This document shows, in pieces, positions 1 through 9,644 of a stretch of 64,000 bases of DNA. Both the position numbers and the translations under genes were made by a program. The notes under the pieces were generated by a model. It did not search any database. It had not been told where the DNA came from and saw only the letters and a list, made by a program, of their open reading frames with translations. The stretch is from Paenalcaligenes hominis. GTDB lineage: Bacteria; Pseudomonadota; Gammaproteobacteria; Burkholderiales; Burkholderiaceae_B. The stretch lies in the NCBI RefSeq assembly GCF_011927625.1, contig NZ_JAATIZ010000003.1:310001-374000 (forward strand), given 5' to 3'. Within the stretch, counting starts at the first letter, position 1; each line of letters opens with the position of its first letter.

Positions 1-365
1 AATACCTCTACGCTATACGAGCCTGCAATTAAGCCGATGGCTAAGATGCCAATGGCAGCCGGAAACCACTTGTTGATCAGGTCTTCGGCTTGAAGCCATG
101 CACCCAAATCTGCCATCGAGTGCACTGAGCCAAAAAAAAGCAAATAAATAATAAGCAGTTCGGGGATACTACGCGTAATCGTCGTATAAAGGCTGACAAG
201 CCCGCTAAGCCACCGCGGGCCGTACAGCTTGATGCTGGCACCGGCAACGCCGATGATGACACCTAACGCCATCCCAAAGACCGAAATAAATAAGGTCATG
301 GAAAGGCCACGCAAAAACATCCATCCCCAGCCTTCGTTGAAGATGCGTAATAAGGTTTCCAGCAT
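1..365 (-). CDS. amino-acid ABC transporter permease (partial, HisQ/ArtQ type)
   Basis: Reading the minus strand from the ATG at 365 gives an open frame of about 121 codons running off the window edge, so the C-terminus is missing. The translation has hydrophobic stretches near residues 18-45 and 55-80 and begins MLETLLRIFNEGW, typical of the inner-membrane permeases of polar amino-acid importers. It starts 20 bp after the stop of the substrate-binding protein gene and belongs to the same operon. The membrane role and transporter class are inferred from family resemblance and context. The substrate, probably a basic amino acid, is inference. Confidence 0.82.
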   Translation of the reverse strand, partial: MLETLLRIFNEGWGWMFLRGLSMTLFISVFGMALGVIIGVAGASIKLYGPRWLSGLVSLYTTITRSIPELLIIYLLFFGSVHSMADLGAWLQAEDLINKWFPAAIGILAIGLIAGSYSVEV

Positions 366-385
366 CGTAATGGGCTATTTAGTGA

Positions 386-1189
386 TTATTTGCAAGCGTC
401 GTAGTTGGTAATATCGATATCAAACCACTTTTGGCTAGCAGTTTTGATCGTGCCGTCTTCGATAAGTTTGCACAAAGCAGCATCGACTTTTTCTTTTAGG
501 TCAGTTTTATCTTTGTGAATACCAATGGCAATACCATAGCCTAGAACCTCGGGGTCTGAGGAACCTTTAATGACTGTTTCTGTTAGAGCAAAGTCATTGT
601 TATTCATTTGCTTTAGGAAGCGAGACTGAGAGGTAAGATCCGCAAACGTGCCGTCTAAACGACCCGCATCCAGGTCAATTTGCATTTGATCCAGTGTCTC
701 GTAGTCTTTGATAGTGACTTTAGGGGCAACTTTGGCTAAAAATGCGCCGTGGGTAGTGCCGCCCTGAACACCAATGGTTTTGCCTTCGAGGCTATCGTAA
801 ATAGCATCGGCCGAACCAGCTTTGATACCGTCGGCGTCGTTTTTAAGGATAAAAATGGCGTCTTCTACGGCATAAGGCAAGCTGAAGTTGATGCGTTTGG
901 CGCGCTCAGGGGTGTATGACATACCTGAGATAATTAAGTCAAAGCGGTTGGCGCTTAGCGAGGGGATAAGGCTGTCGAAGGACTGCACGGTAAACTGACA
1001 GTCAGCATCCAGTTGCTTACAGAGGGCTGCACCCACATCGGCGTCAAAACCAGTGACCGTACCCGCAGCATCCACCATAGACCAAGGGGGGTAGCCGCCT
1101 TCGGTACCAATTTTATAAGATGTGGCCGCCAAGGTCGCGACACTAAACAGGGCTAAACCTGCCCCGATTAGGGTTTTTTTGATATTCAT
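386..1189 (-). CDS. periplasmic amino-acid-binding protein of an ABC importer
   Basis: This 267-residue protein captures an amino acid in the periplasm and delivers it to the membrane permease. It has a clear Sec signal peptide (MNIKKTLIGAGLALFSVATLAA) followed by the family-3 solute-binding fold: the ligand-binding EGGYPPWS near residue 30, GFDADVGAALCKQL, and GVQGGTTHGAF at about 135-145. Length matches the ArgT/HisJ family (about 260). It lies 15 bp downstream of the ATPase gene and 20 bp upstream of the permease gene. Lysine/arginine/ornithine or histidine is the likeliest ligand group, but the specificity cannot be read with confidence. Confidence 0.9.
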   Translation of the reverse strand: MNIKKTLIGAGLALFSVATLAATSYKIGTEGGYPPWSMVDAAGTVTGFDADVGAALCKQLDADCQFTVQSFDSLIPSLSANRFDLIISGMSYTPERAKRINFSLPYAVEDAIFILKNDADGIKAGSADAIYDSLEGKTIGVQGGTTHGAFLAKVAPKVTIKDYETLDQMQIDLDAGRLDGTFADLTSQSRFLKQMNNNDFALTETVIKGSSDPEVLGYGIAIGIHKDKTDLKEKVDAALCKLIEDGTIKTASQKWFDIDITNYDACK

Positions 1190-1204
1190 TTAGATCTCCT
1201 AAAC

Positions 1205-1990
1205 CTAAGCCAAAGGTTGTAAAAACTGTTGTAGACGCGCCGATTGAGGGTTGCCAAAGAGATCTGCAGGCGCACCAGTCTCTTCGCATATGCCGTTGTG
1301 CATAAAAATAGCATGGTTTGAGACCTCGCGAGCAAACTGCATCTCGTGGGTGACCAGAATCATGGTTCGGCCTTCTTCGGCAAGCTGACGAATCACGCGT
1401 AGCACCTCGCCCACCATTTCTGGATCCAGAGCAGAAGTGGGTTCGTCAAAGAGCATCACATCAGGATCCATCGCCAGCGCACGTGCAATAGCAACGCGCT
1501 GTTGTTGTCCACCGGAAAGTTCAGACGGATAGGCGTCGGCCTTGTGAGCAAGACCGACTTTAGCGAGTAGGTGTAAAGCGTATTCGGTAGCTTGAGCCTT
1601 GGCAATTTTTTTTACATGCACGGGGCCTTCGATCACATTGTGCAGTACAGAGCGATGCGACCAAAGATTAAAATTTTGAAACACCATGCCTAAACGGGCA
1701 CGAACCTGCTCAAGAAGCTTTGGATCTGAGCTGACCATTTGGCCATTGCGCTTGGCGCGTGTACGTAAGACGTCTTTACCAATTTGGACCTCACCCTGAT
1801 CTGGGATGACGAGATGATTGATACAGCGTAGTAGCGTGCTTTTTCCGGAACCGGAAGCACCAATAATAGAAAGCACATCTCCTTGGTGAGCATGAAACGA
1901 GATGCCTTTAAGGACCTCGACGTCGCCAAAGGCTTTATGGATATTACGTACCTGCACAGCGCAAGCAGCAGAATCAGTTGAAACGGTCAC
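1205..1990 (-). CDS. amino-acid ABC transporter ATP-binding protein (HisP type)
   Basis: This is the cytoplasmic ATPase of the importer, 261 residues. Walker A is GASGSGKST at residues 44-52, the ABC signature is [14 protein letters not shown], Walker B is [11 protein letters not shown], and the switch histidine lies in LVTHEM. The family length is 240-260. It is the first gene of the operon ATPase, binding protein, permease, all on the minus strand, an order seen in arginine/ornithine-type systems. A strong hairpin terminator at 2044-2089 isolates it from the upstream gdhA gene, so it should have its own promoter in the short gap. Confidence 0.92.
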   Translation of the reverse strand: MTVSTDSAACAVQVRNIHKAFGDVEVLKGISFHAHQGDVLSIIGASGSGKSTLLRCINHLVIPDQGEVQIGKDVLRTRAKRNGQMVSSDPKLLEQVRARLGMVFQNFNLWSHRSVLHNVIEGPVHVKKIAKAQATEYALHLLAKVGLAHKADAYPSELSGGQQQRVAIARALAMDPDVMLFDEPTSALDPEMVGEVLRVIRQLAEEGRTMILVTHEMQFAREVSNHAIFMHNGICEETGAPADLFGNPQSARLQQFLQPLA

Positions 1991-2043
1991 TGTTTTGGCC
2001 GCGGTTTAGAGTTAAAAGACACATTATAAACAGCTTTAGAACT

Positions 2044-2089
2044 AAAACCGCCTTCTTGTCGGGATTATCCCGACAAGAGGGCGGTTTTT
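2044..2089. terminator. strong bidirectional terminator downstream of gdhA
   Basis: An 11-bp perfect stem (2055-2065 with 2067-2077) is extended outward by ACCGCC/GGCGGT pairing to a nearly continuous stem of about 19 bp. It is flanked by A-rich sequence on the left and TTTTT on the right. It lies between the gdhA stop (2115) and the start of the ABC operon (1990). Confidence 0.9.
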
Positions 2090-2114
2090 GATGCGTTATG
2101 ACGCAGTAGAGGGC

Positions 2115-3404
2115 TTAGGGGTATAAGCCACGTAGCTCACGAGCCTCTAGGATACGGCTACAGGCCGAAATAAAAGCGGCAGTGCGCAAGGTGACGTTGT
2201 GTTGTTTAGCAACGGCTGCGGTGGCTTGATAAGCCTCGCGCATCATTTTGCCCAAACGCTCGTTAATCACGTCTTCCTCCCAGAAATAACTGGAGAAGTT
2301 TTGCGCCCACTCGAAGTAGCTAACGGTCACACCACCGGCATTCGCAATCACATCGGGGATGACGAGGATGCCTTTGCTGGCCAGAATATCGTCCGCCTCG
2401 GGAGTAGTAGGGCCATTGGCACCCTCAATAACAATTTTTGTGCGTAAACGGTCGGCATTGTTTGCGGTGATTTGGTTTTCCAAAGCCGCAGGAATAAGAA
2501 TGTCTGACTCTAATTCCCAGAATTCGTCTGCACTGATGATTTCGCCAGCATTACTGCCGACCAAACCAACTTTTGGGTTATTGCTCGCTAAAATGGTAGG
2601 AACATCTAGACCATTTTCAGCATAAATGCTGGCGGTGTGGTCTTGAAGGGCGATGACTTTAGCACCGGCTTCGTGGAATAAGAGCGCAGCAATGCCGCCC
2701 ACATTACCACAGCCCTGAACAACAACGCGAGCACCGGTTAGATCCAAACCTAATTCACGCGCTGCTTCAACGCCTACTGTGAATACACCACGGCCTGTGG
2801 CTTCGACCCGACCTAGGCTGCCGCCTAAAGAAATCGGTTTGCCAGTAACAACGCCGGTGGCTAGGTGACCTGTCTTCATGGCATAGGTGTCCATCATCCA
2901 TGCCATGGTTTGACCATTTGTATTAACATCTGGAGCTGGAATGTCCTGATCGGGTCCGATAATCAGACTTATTTCACTGATGTATCGGCGAGTGACACGT
3001 TCTAACTCCTTTTGAGAGTAGTTGCGAGGGTTGATACGAATACCACCTTTTGCGCCTCCGAAAGGCACATTTACGGCAGCACACTTAACAGACATCCAGG
3101 CAGATAAGGCCATGACTTCTGATAAGGTGACATCTTGGTGATAACGTACGCCCCCTTTTCCGGGACCGCGTGCCATATTGTGTTGGACGCGGTAACCTTC
3201 GAAATGAGCAATCGTTCCGTTATCGAGTTCTACGGGAACATCGACGGTCAAAATACGTTTAGGACGTTTAAGGGTTTCAACCCACTTCCCCAGCTTACCC
3301 AAATAGGGAGTCACACGCTCCACCTGTTCTAAATAAATGCCCCAAGGACCAAGATCGTCGGGGTTTAAGTAAGTAGGTAGATCGTGTTGAGTTGGCTGAT
3401 TCAT
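2115..3404 (-). CDS. gdhA: glutamate dehydrogenase (Glu/Leu/Phe/Val dehydrogenase family)
   Basis: This 429-residue enzyme interconverts glutamate and 2-oxoglutarate plus ammonium in the cytoplasm. The catalytic-lysine motif PFGGAKGGI has its lysine at residue 119. The substrate loop [10 protein letters not shown] is at 80-89 and the Rossmann motif [11 protein letters not shown] begins near residue 228. The length fits the hexameric class of about 420-430 residues. The ATG at 3404 is preceded by AAGAGG at good spacing. It appears monocistronic, with a 399-bp upstream gap and its own terminator. NAD versus NADP preference cannot be settled by eye. Confidence 0.95.
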   Translation of the reverse strand: MNQPTQHDLPTYLNPDDLGPWGIYLEQVERVTPYLGKLGKWVETLKRPKRILTVDVPVELDNGTIAHFEGYRVQHNMARGPGKGGVRYHQDVTLSEVMALSAWMSVKCAAVNVPFGGAKGGIRINPRNYSQKELERVTRRYISEISLIIGPDQDIPAPDVNTNGQTMAWMMDTYAMKTGHLATGVVTGKPISLGGSLGRVEATGRGVFTVGVEAARELGLDLTGARVVVQGCGNVGGIAALLFHEAGAKVIALQDHTASIYAENGLDVPTILASNNPKVGLVGSNAGEIISADEFWELESDILIPAALENQITANNADRLRTKIVIEGANGPTTPEADDILASKGILVIPDVIANAGGVTVSYFEWAQNFSSYFWEEDVINERLGKMMREAYQATAAVAKQHNVTLRTAAFISACSRILEARELRGLYP

Positions 3405-3803
3405 TAATCAATCCTCTTGCGGTTATGCGGAGGTCTACGGGAAGCAAAAAACAACCACGGCAATAAGACCCATTCAGCAAAGTTGGGTCTACGAGTTGTG
3501 TGGTGTATCGCCTTAAAGAGAATGCTGTTACTACTGAACAGCAAAAATAAATTTAACGTTAATTAAGCATGATTGTCACGTTTTATTGATACTTCAGGCC
3601 TAAAAAAACGCTATTTTTTTGTACATAAGGCGCAAATTGTAGTGTGTGTCGCTGTTATGTCAAGTTTGAGCATAACCTAAAAATGCCTGTAACACAGCAA
3701 ATCTAGGGTTAAGCAGGTGTTAATCGTTTGGATGATCCCAAATGGGCTTAACGATCAGCAGGGCTTTGGTAAAATAGATGTTTTAGCTTTAGATAGGGCA
3801 GTC
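3405..3803. other. 399-bp intergenic region between gdhA and yggS
   Basis: This is the divergent regulatory region of gdhA (minus) and yggS (plus). It holds two small inverted repeats on the gdhA side: AGACCCA/TGGGTCT (3466-3472, 3484-3490) and GCTGTT/AACAGC (3524-3529, 3537-3542). An AT-rich stretch runs from about 3540 to 3620. I see no convincing small gene. The frame open from GTG 3717 is an N-terminal extension of yggS that I reject as coding. Confidence 0.6.
3748..3775 (+). promoter_or_regulatory. candidate sigma-70 promoter of yggS
   Basis: A -35-like TTAACG (3748-3753), a 16-bp spacer and a -10-like TAAAAT (3770-3775) lie about 28 bp upstream of the chosen ATG at 3804. The match is fair, not perfect. 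Confidence 0.4.
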
Positions 3804-4487
3804 ATGCAGCAGCAATTACAGGCGATTCAGCAGCGCATCGTACAGGCGTGTGATCAAGCCGGACGCGATGCTTCAACCGTCCGACTATTACCCGTCAGTA
3901 AAACCTTTAGTCATGACCGCGTACAGCAGGCCATCGATTTAGGTCTGCGCCGTTTTGGGGAAAGTCGCGCTCAAGACTTACGTGAACGCGTCAGCCACTT
4001 CACTCGCTCTGATGTAGATTGGGTAATGATTGGGCATGTTCAAACCAATAAAGCCAAAGAGATTGCGCGCTATGCCAGCGAACTACAGTCATTAGACCGG
4101 CTGGCTTTGGCTCAGGCCCTACAGCAACGGCTCGAGCTCGAGCAGCGTAGCTTAAGGGTCTTTATTCAAGTCAAAACAGCACGTGAGGCCAGCAAATCTG
4201 GGCTAGAGCCCGCTGAGCTATTGGGTTTTTTAACGCAAATTAAGTCATGCCATCGGCTGCAGCCGGTAGGTTTAATGACCATGGCCACCCAAACCAACGA
4301 CGCGAACGAGGTACGACGTTGTTTTGCTCAGCTAAGGCAGCTCCGTGATCAGGCCTTGGCACAAGGACATGCTAATATCCAGCGCTTATCAATGGGTATG
4401 AGTAGCGATTTCGAGTTGGCTATTGCCGAAGGCGCCACAGATATACGTGTTGGCTCGGCTTTGTTTGGTGAACGCGATAACCCATAA
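3804..4487 (+). CDS. yggS: YggS-family pyridoxal-phosphate homeostasis protein
   Basis: This PLP-binding protein helps keep free pyridoxal phosphate at a safe level. It has no known catalytic activity. I chose the ATG at 3804 ([16 protein letters not shown]) because AGGG sits just upstream and the family begins this way. A GTG at 3717 would add 29 unlikely residues. From 3804 the protein has 227 residues, the usual size. The PLP-lysine motif LLPVSKT is near residue 33, with IGHVQTNKAK and the C-terminal LSMGMSSDFELAI and IRVGSALFG. It stands alone between gdhA and a convergent membrane-protein gene. Confidence 0.93.
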   Translation: MQQQLQAIQQRIVQACDQAGRDASTVRLLPVSKTFSHDRVQQAIDLGLRRFGESRAQDLRERVSHFTRSDVDWVMIGHVQTNKAKEIARYASELQSLDRLALAQALQQRLELEQRSLRVFIQVKTAREASKSGLEPAELLGFLTQIKSCHRLQPVGLMTMATQTNDANEVRRCFAQLRQLRDQALAQGHANIQRLSMGMSSDFELAIAEGATDIRVGSALFGERDNP

Positions 4488-4492
4488 GATAG

Positions 4493-4951
4493 TTAGATGT
4501 GACGCCGATGAGCTAAAGCTATTTGTGCAAACGCTACCTGTAGCTCGGGGCTTGCGCCCTGAAATACGATAGGGCGCCCGCGCTTAGTAAAACAAATTAA
4601 ACGCTTTGAGAAAAAAAGTGGCACAAATTTGGCGAACTTTAGATCTTGCCAAAGTAGCTCGCGTTTAAGAATCCATTCCTGTTGGATGCCTGCCGTCGTA
4701 ATAGTGGTTTGGCCTACTAGCATAAAATAAGCCACCACAATCATGCCACAAAAGGCGAGCACCACGCAGGCAATAATACTAGTGGCGACTTGATCGCCAT
4801 AGTGCGTTGCAATAAAACCTAGACGCAGCCCGATCAGTGCAATAACTGCCCAAGCCATCAGTGCAATGGGTTTAGGCCAAGAACGCCCGCGTATAGGTAA
4901 ATTGAGACTAAGTAAAAGCTGTTGCTGTTCAGGGCTTAGGGCTGGGTTCAT
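4493..4951 (-). CDS. small inner-membrane protein of unknown function
   Basis: I do not recognise a named family. The 152-residue product has a short cytoplasmic-looking N-terminus, two hydrophobic segments at about 28-48 and 58-80, and a C-terminal soluble part beginning near residue 82 with beta-like alternation (TITTAGIQQEWILKRELLWQ). That architecture resembles small two-TM proteins with a bacterial PH-like or YcxB-like domain, but this is only a fold impression. It ends 5 bp from the convergent yggS gene and starts 3 bp after the HMG-CoA lyase stop, so it is probably translated from the same mRNA as the lyase. Confidence 0.72.
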   Translation of the reverse strand: MNPALSPEQQQLLLSLNLPIRGRSWPKPIALMAWAVIALIGLRLGFIATHYGDQVATSIIACVVLAFCGMIVVAYFMLVGQTTITTAGIQQEWILKRELLWQDLKFAKFVPLFFSKRLICFTKRGRPIVFQGASPELQVAFAQIALAHRRHI

Positions 4952-4954
4952 AAA

Positions 4955-5860
4955 CTAGGTGTTTTTTAAATATAATGCACGGCCTGCACGGCTGTTGGTG
5001 GGTTTGCCGATTTGTTCGGAAATCCAGGCACCTGTTTGTACCAAGTCGTCTAGGTTTATACCTGTGTGAATGCCCATACCGTGCAGCATGTAGACTACGT
5101 CTTCGGTGGCAACGTTGCCTGTGGCGCCTTTTGCATAAGGGCAGCCCCCCAAGCCTGCTACTGAGCTATGGAAAATATGGACGCCAACGTCAAGGGCGGC
5201 TAGGATATTGGCCAGCGCTTGACCATAGGTGTCATGAAAATGCCCAGCGATGCGATCTAAAGGGATAATTTCAGCGACCGCTTGCAGTAAACGCGCTGTT
5301 TTAAGAGGCGTGCCTACCCCAATGGTATCGGCAATGTCGAATTCCTGAACGCCTAAGTCTTGCATACGTTTTACGACATCTACTACTGTTGCAATGGCGG
5401 TTTCCCCCTGATAGGGGCACCCTAATGCGCAGCTGATACTACCACGCAATCGAATCTTTGCGGCGTGCGCGGCTTGGGCAACAGGAATAAAACGCTCGAT
5501 GGACTCAGCAATACTGCAATTAATATTTCGCTGTGAAAAGGCTTCGCTAGCGGCACCAAAAATAACTACCTCGTTAGCGCCTGCCGCTAAGGCAGCCTCG
5601 AAGCCGCGCAGATTGGGAGTGAGCGCTGAATACACCACCCCATCAAGGCGCTCTATGCCTGCCATGACTTGGTCGCCATCTGCCATTTGGGGCACCCATT
5701 TAGGCGATACAAAAGAAGCCGCCTCTACGTTTTGAAAACCCGCGCGCGCCAAGCGATTGACGAGCTCTATTTTTGTGGCGGTGGGTACAAAATTTTTCTC
5801 GTTTTGAAGACCGTCGCGCGGCGCGACCTCGACAAGTTTAACGGCTTTGGGATAATGCAT
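4955..5860 (-). CDS. mvaB: hydroxymethylglutaryl-CoA lyase
   Basis: This enzyme cleaves HMG-CoA to acetyl-CoA and acetoacetate, the last step of leucine degradation. The 301-residue TIM-barrel protein has the catalytic EVAPRDGLQNE near residues 11-21, a metal-binding HFHDTYG, and the family signature GLGGCPYAKGATGN with its active-site cysteine at residue 240. Length matches bacterial lyases (about 300). No other leucine-pathway genes are adjacent. It lies 8 bp downstream of dprA on the same strand, so partial co-transcription is likely. Confidence 0.95.
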   Translation of the reverse strand: MHYPKAVKLVEVAPRDGLQNEKNFVPTATKIELVNRLARAGFQNVEAASFVSPKWVPQMADGDQVMAGIERLDGVVYSALTPNLRGFEAALAAGANEVVIFGAASEAFSQRNINCSIAESIERFIPVAQAAHAAKIRLRGSISCALGCPYQGETAIATVVDVVKRMQDLGVQEFDIADTIGVGTPLKTARLLQAVAEIIPLDRIAGHFHDTYGQALANILAALDVGVHIFHSSVAGLGGCPYAKGATGNVATEDVVYMLHGMGIHTGINLDDLVQTGAWISEQIGKPTNSRAGRALYLKNT

Positions 5861-5868
5861 GGGGTCTC

Positions 5869-6999
5869 CTAGGTGCGTAAATAGCGTCCATCAGCCTGTG
5901 CAATGACCAGATCCATGAGCTCTAGCTGCACCAGAGCGCTAGCCACTAGCGTAGCGCTTAGACCGCTGCGCTGATGAATGACATCAAGGCTGGCTGGGTC
6001 AAACCCCATCGCTGTGAGCACTTGCTGCTGCTCTGGAGCAAGAGACTCAGGGAGAGGGCGGGTGGTGCTTTTCGCTAAAGGTTTTGATGGCGGACGTAGA
6101 TGGTGTCCTAATTCTTCGAGTATATGTTCTGCTGATTCTACCAGTTTTGCCCCTTGTCGGATCAATTGGTGACAGCCCTTGTGTAGAGGGGAATGAATAG
6201 AACCAGGAATAGCAAAGACCTCGCGTCCTACCTCGCCTGCAAACCGTGCGGTAGTTAACGAGCCGCTTTTTAATGCGGCCTCGACCACAATAACGCCGCG
6301 AGAAAGGGCAGCCACTAAACGGTTACGACGCACAAAATGAAAGGGCAACGCTTTAGTAGTGAGGGGAAATTCAGAAACTAAGAGGCCTTGTTCTGCAATG
6401 AGGTGAGCCAGAGCACGGTTTCGAGCGGGGTAAACCAAGTCCATGCCCGTTCCCAATACCGCAATGGTACTGTTGGCTTGTTGCGCGGCCAAAGCGCCCC
6501 GATGGGCCGCCGTATCGATACCAGTCGCTAGCCCGCTGATAATGCACCAGCCTTGATCGGCCAAAAATTGGGCAAAGTGATACGCGTTTTCTAGACCAGG
6601 AGAAGTGGCATTGCGCGAGCCTACAATAGCCAAAGCTTGGTGATTAAGCTGACTGAGATTGCCTTTGGCATACAGGATAAGGGGTGGGTCGGCCAGTTCG
6701 AGCAAGGTCTTTGGGTAATGGGCATCCGCCAGACACAGAATATGTTGGTCTGAAGCCTGAGCCCATTCCAGTGTGGCTTGAATTTGGGCCTCGAGTTCGG
6801 CGCTGGGCGCACTTCGTAGCTGCGTGGCTAAGGAAGTGTCGATATAGCGACTAAGTGTGCTGATGGATTGGTGGTAAAGGTGGGGCGGCAAACCAAAATT
6901 AGCTAACAGCAGACGGGCTGTATGAGCAGTCAGGTTGGGCTCTAGGGATAGGCGTACCCACGCATAGAGTTCGGAGGGGGGGATTCGGGGCGTCGTCAT
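5869..6999 (-). CDS. dprA: DNA-processing protein DprA
   Basis: DprA loads RecA on incoming single-stranded DNA during natural transformation. The protein has an N-terminal helical region, a Rossmann-like domain with VGSRNATSPG, SGLATGIDTAAH, GTGMDLVYPARN and SEFPLTTKALPFHFVRRNR, and a C-terminal winged-helix DML1-like domain. With the ATG at 6999 the product is 376 residues and begins MTTPRIPPSELYAWVRL, as homologues do. An upstream ATG at 7059 would add 20 residues and cannot be excluded, because neither start has a strong ribosome site. Its presence suggests competence but does not prove it. Confidence 0.93.
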   Translation of the reverse strand: MTTPRIPPSELYAWVRLSLEPNLTAHTARLLLANFGLPPHLYHQSISTLSRYIDTSLATQLRSAPSAELEAQIQATLEWAQASDQHILCLADAHYPKTLLELADPPLILYAKGNLSQLNHQALAIVGSRNATSPGLENAYHFAQFLADQGWCIISGLATGIDTAAHRGALAAQQANSTIAVLGTGMDLVYPARNRALAHLIAEQGLLVSEFPLTTKALPFHFVRRNRLVAALSRGVIVVEAALKSGSLTTARFAGEVGREVFAIPGSIHSPLHKGCHQLIRQGAKLVESAEHILEELGHHLRPPSKPLAKSTTRPLPESLAPEQQQVLTAMGFDPASLDVIHQRSGLSATLVASALVQLELMDLVIAQADGRYLRT

Positions 7000-7127
7000 A
7001 GTTAAATTGTACGATTGATTGGTTAAGCACGGGTAGCGTGACAAGTACGTATGAGCCATTCATCCCGTTTCTTTACGTATGGCTAAAGACCAAATCGCGG
7101 CTTTATCTCAATACACTCATTGTCGCT

Positions 7128-7158
7128 AAATGCCACGTTCAAGAGCGGGCATTTTTAG
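7128..7158 (+). terminator. weak hairpin with T-tract in the dprA-def gap
   Basis: AAATGCC (7128-7134) can pair with GGCATTT (7148-7154) and is followed by a short T-tract. It lies in the divergent dprA/def promoter region with no gene ending before it, so it may be an attenuator or chance. Confidence 0.3.
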
Positions 7159-7255
7159 GCAAAGTCTACAGAGTGTATTAAAATGAAGGTATTCTTATTT
7201 ATTTGGGGTGGTGTGGTGTTAGTTTTACTAAATAAGCCAAATCACTCAGGTTATT

Positions 7256-7786
7256 ATGGCGCTATTACCTATACTTCAATACCCAGACGAGCGTTTGCAC
7301 ACGGTAGCTAAACCGGTGGAACAGGTAGACGACCGCATTCGTCAACTAGTCAAAGACATGGCAGAAACCATGTACGATGCCCCTGGGGTCGGCTTAGCCG
7401 CCACTCAGGTCGATGTGCACGAGCGGGTTGTAGTCATCGATGTATCCGAGCAGGGCGACGAGCTTTTAGTCCTCATTAACCCTGAAATCACATGGTACAG
7501 CGAGGAAACTAAAATCCACGAGGAAGGCTGTTTATCTGTCGCTGGCATTTACGACAAAGTAGAACGCGCCTCGGAAATTAAAGTCAAAGCTTTAAATGAA
7601 AAAGGCGAAAGCTACGAGTTTCATGCGGCAGGTTTATTAGCAGTGTGTGTACAGCATGAACTCGACCATCTTGATGGCAAAGTCTTTGTTGAGCACCTTT
7701 CCATCTTGAAACAAACCCGAATTTTAACGCGGTTACGTAAACAGCAGCGCGAGGCACGCAAGGCCGAAGCAAAGGTATCGGTATGA
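7256..7786 (+). CDS. def: peptide deformylase
   Basis: This metalloenzyme removes the formyl group from the N-terminal methionine of new proteins. All three family motifs are present: GVGLAATQ at 44-51, EGCLS at 90-94 with metal ligand Cys92, and QHELDHL at 133-139 with ligands His134 and His138 and catalytic Glu135. Its 176 residues are normal for the class. The last codons overlap the start of fmt (ATGA), so the two are translationally coupled in the usual def-fmt order. Confidence 0.97.
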   Translation: MALLPILQYPDERLHTVAKPVEQVDDRIRQLVKDMAETMYDAPGVGLAATQVDVHERVVVIDVSEQGDELLVLINPEITWYSEETKIHEEGCLSVAGIYDKVERASEIKVKALNEKGESYEFHAAGLLAVCVQHELDHLDGKVFVEHLSILKQTRILTRLRKQQREARKAEAKVSV

Positions 7787-8733
7787 CCTTAAAGGTGGTA
7801 TTTGCGGGTACGCCCGAGTTTGCGCAGTTAGCGTTACAGGCCATTTTAACAGCGGGCTATACGGTGCCGTTGGTATTAACCCAACCCGATCGTCCTTCGG
7901 GGCGCGGCATGAAATTGCGTCCGTCGCCCGTAAAGCAGGCCGCCTTAGAGGCGGGCATCCCCGTGGCCCAACCCCTTAGTCTGCGTCTAGATGGCAAGCA
8001 TCCCAACGATGCAGCGGCGGTACAGCAGCAATTACAGGCCATTCAGCCTGATATCATGGTGGTGGCCGCCTATGGGCTAATTTTGCCGCAGTGGGTACTC
8101 GATTTACCACGTCTTGGTTGTGTAAATATTCATGCCAGTCTTTTACCGCGCTGGCGTGGGGCGGCGCCCATTCAGCGTGCCATTGATGCTGGCGACGCCG
8201 AAACCGGCATTACGATTATGCAAATGGACGCGGGCTTAGACACCGGCGATATGTTGGCTGTACATACCTTAGCGATTACGGCTGACCACACCGGGGGAAG
8301 CTTACACGATGACTTAGCCCAGTTGGGGGCGCAGGCCATTGTACACGCCCTTAATAAGCTAGAAACCACCGGTTTAGCTGCCGTGCCACAGCCTTCACAA
8401 GGCGTGACCTACGCAGAAAAGCTGCATAAATCCGAATCAGCCCTCGATTTCAATTTGCCCGCTAGCCAGTTAGCACGTCGAGTGCGTGCGTTCAACCCGG
8501 TCCCTAGCTGTACGATGCTGCTGCCAGGCCTAGAACAACCCGTCAAAGTATGGCAGGCTCAGGCCCTAGACCAGCCTAGCACTGCTGTGCCGGGTACGGT
8601 TTTGGCGGTCAGCGTAGACGGCATAGACGTTGCCACAGGCAAGGGCGTATTACGCTTGCTCGAGCTTCAGCGCGCTGGTAGCCGTAGGCAGCCGGTAGCT
8701 ACCTTCATTCAGGGGTGGCAACTGCCTGCTTAG
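7783..8733 (+). CDS. fmt: methionyl-tRNA formyltransferase
   Basis: Fmt formylates the initiator methionyl-tRNA using 10-formyltetrahydrofolate. The 316-residue protein starts [10 protein letters not shown], carries the catalytic block [18 protein letters not shown] with Asn115 and His117, the later catalytic Asp153 in GLDTGD, and a C-terminal OB-like tRNA-binding domain after about residue 210. Length is typical. The start overlaps def by 4 bp. Its last 29 bp overlap the 3' end of the convergent EamA-family gene. Confidence 0.97.
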   Translation: MTLKVVFAGTPEFAQLALQAILTAGYTVPLVLTQPDRPSGRGMKLRPSPVKQAALEAGIPVAQPLSLRLDGKHPNDAAAVQQQLQAIQPDIMVVAAYGLILPQWVLDLPRLGCVNIHASLLPRWRGAAPIQRAIDAGDAETGITIMQMDAGLDTGDMLAVHTLAITADHTGGSLHDDLAQLGAQAIVHALNKLETTGLAAVPQPSQGVTYAEKLHKSESALDFNLPASQLARRVRAFNPVPSCTMLLPGLEQPVKVWQAQALDQPSTAVPGTVLAVSVDGIDVATGKGVLRLLELQRAGSRRQPVATFIQGWQLPA

Positions 8734-9622
8734 CGCGTTGCTGTTGGCGCCACTCGATATAACCAATCGCGGCGCCACTGCCACCCACAATAGCAATACC
8801 TAGCCAGCTTAATGCATCGGGAAATTGCCCCCATACTAACCAGCCCAAGCCCGCAGCGCTAATAATCTGCGTGTAAACAAAGGGGGCTAATACCGAGGCA
8901 GGGGCGCGTTGATAGGCTTGGATTTGCAATAAATGCCCCAAAGCACCAAAGACGCCCGTGGCCATTAACACCGCCCATTCTTTGGGGCCAAAGGTCGCAA
9001 ATATAGGCCACACCTCGGGCAAAATAAATGGCATTAATAACGAGGTCAAGACGGTGCCCACCGAGCCGCTCCAGATTAAGGTCGTGAATGCGTCTTCGGC
9101 CGCCAAACGACGCGTCACAATATACTGTGTCGCAAACAGGATGGCAGTAATCAACCCAAACATGACCCCAAGCGGATGTAAACCCGAGCTAGGACGAATA
9201 ATAAGCAATACGCCTAAAAAGCCAACGCCTGCTGCCACCCAACGTGAAAGCCGTGAAGGCTCTTTGAGTAACCAGGGTGCAACTGACAGCACGAGCAAGG
9301 GCGCTAGGAAATTAATGGCCGTTGCCTCAGCCTGAGGCAAATAGCGTAAAGCAGAGAAAAAAGACAGCGTGGCAAACAACATAATCAGGCCACGTAAGAC
9401 CTGATCGTGAGGGCGATGGGCTTTGAATACCTTGATGCCTCGCATGGGAAGCACCACGGCTAACACCAAAAACCAATGGATCATATAACGTGCCCAGCAC
9501 ATGACCAGCAAGGGCAGTCCAGCCGCCATAATCCACTTGCCACTAGCGTCTAATGACGACAGCGCCCAAGTAGAAAGAATTAATAGAACAATTCCAACAA
9601 TAGGGCGCTGCGGCGTAGACAT
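8705..9622 (-). CDS. EamA/DMT-superfamily metabolite exporter
   Basis: This 305-residue inner-membrane protein shows about ten hydrophobic segments arranged as two five-helix EamA repeats, with the second half starting near residue 150. It probably exports an amino acid, base or similar metabolite; the substrate is unknown. The 3' end converges with fmt and overlaps it by 29 bp, so the two mRNAs would be antisense there. It sits 22 bp downstream of the amidase stop and may be a tail gene of that operon. Confidence 0.87.
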   Translation of the reverse strand: MSTPQRPIVGIVLLILSTWALSSLDASGKWIMAAGLPLLVMCWARYMIHWFLVLAVVLPMRGIKVFKAHRPHDQVLRGLIMLFATLSFFSALRYLPQAEATAINFLAPLLVLSVAPWLLKEPSRLSRWVAAGVGFLGVLLIIRPSSGLHPLGVMFGLITAILFATQYIVTRRLAAEDAFTTLIWSGSVGTVLTSLLMPFILPEVWPIFATFGPKEWAVLMATGVFGALGHLLQIQAYQRAPASVLAPFVYTQIISAAGLGWLVWGQFPDALSWLGIAIVGGSGAAIGYIEWRQQQRAKQAVATPE

Positions 9623-9644
9623 AAAAAATGCCTTAAAGAAAGGA

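Noticed and set aside
3717-3803. N-terminal extension of yggS from GTG 3717
   Set aside because: Not family-like, lies over the likely promoter, and a good ribosome site precedes ATG 3804.
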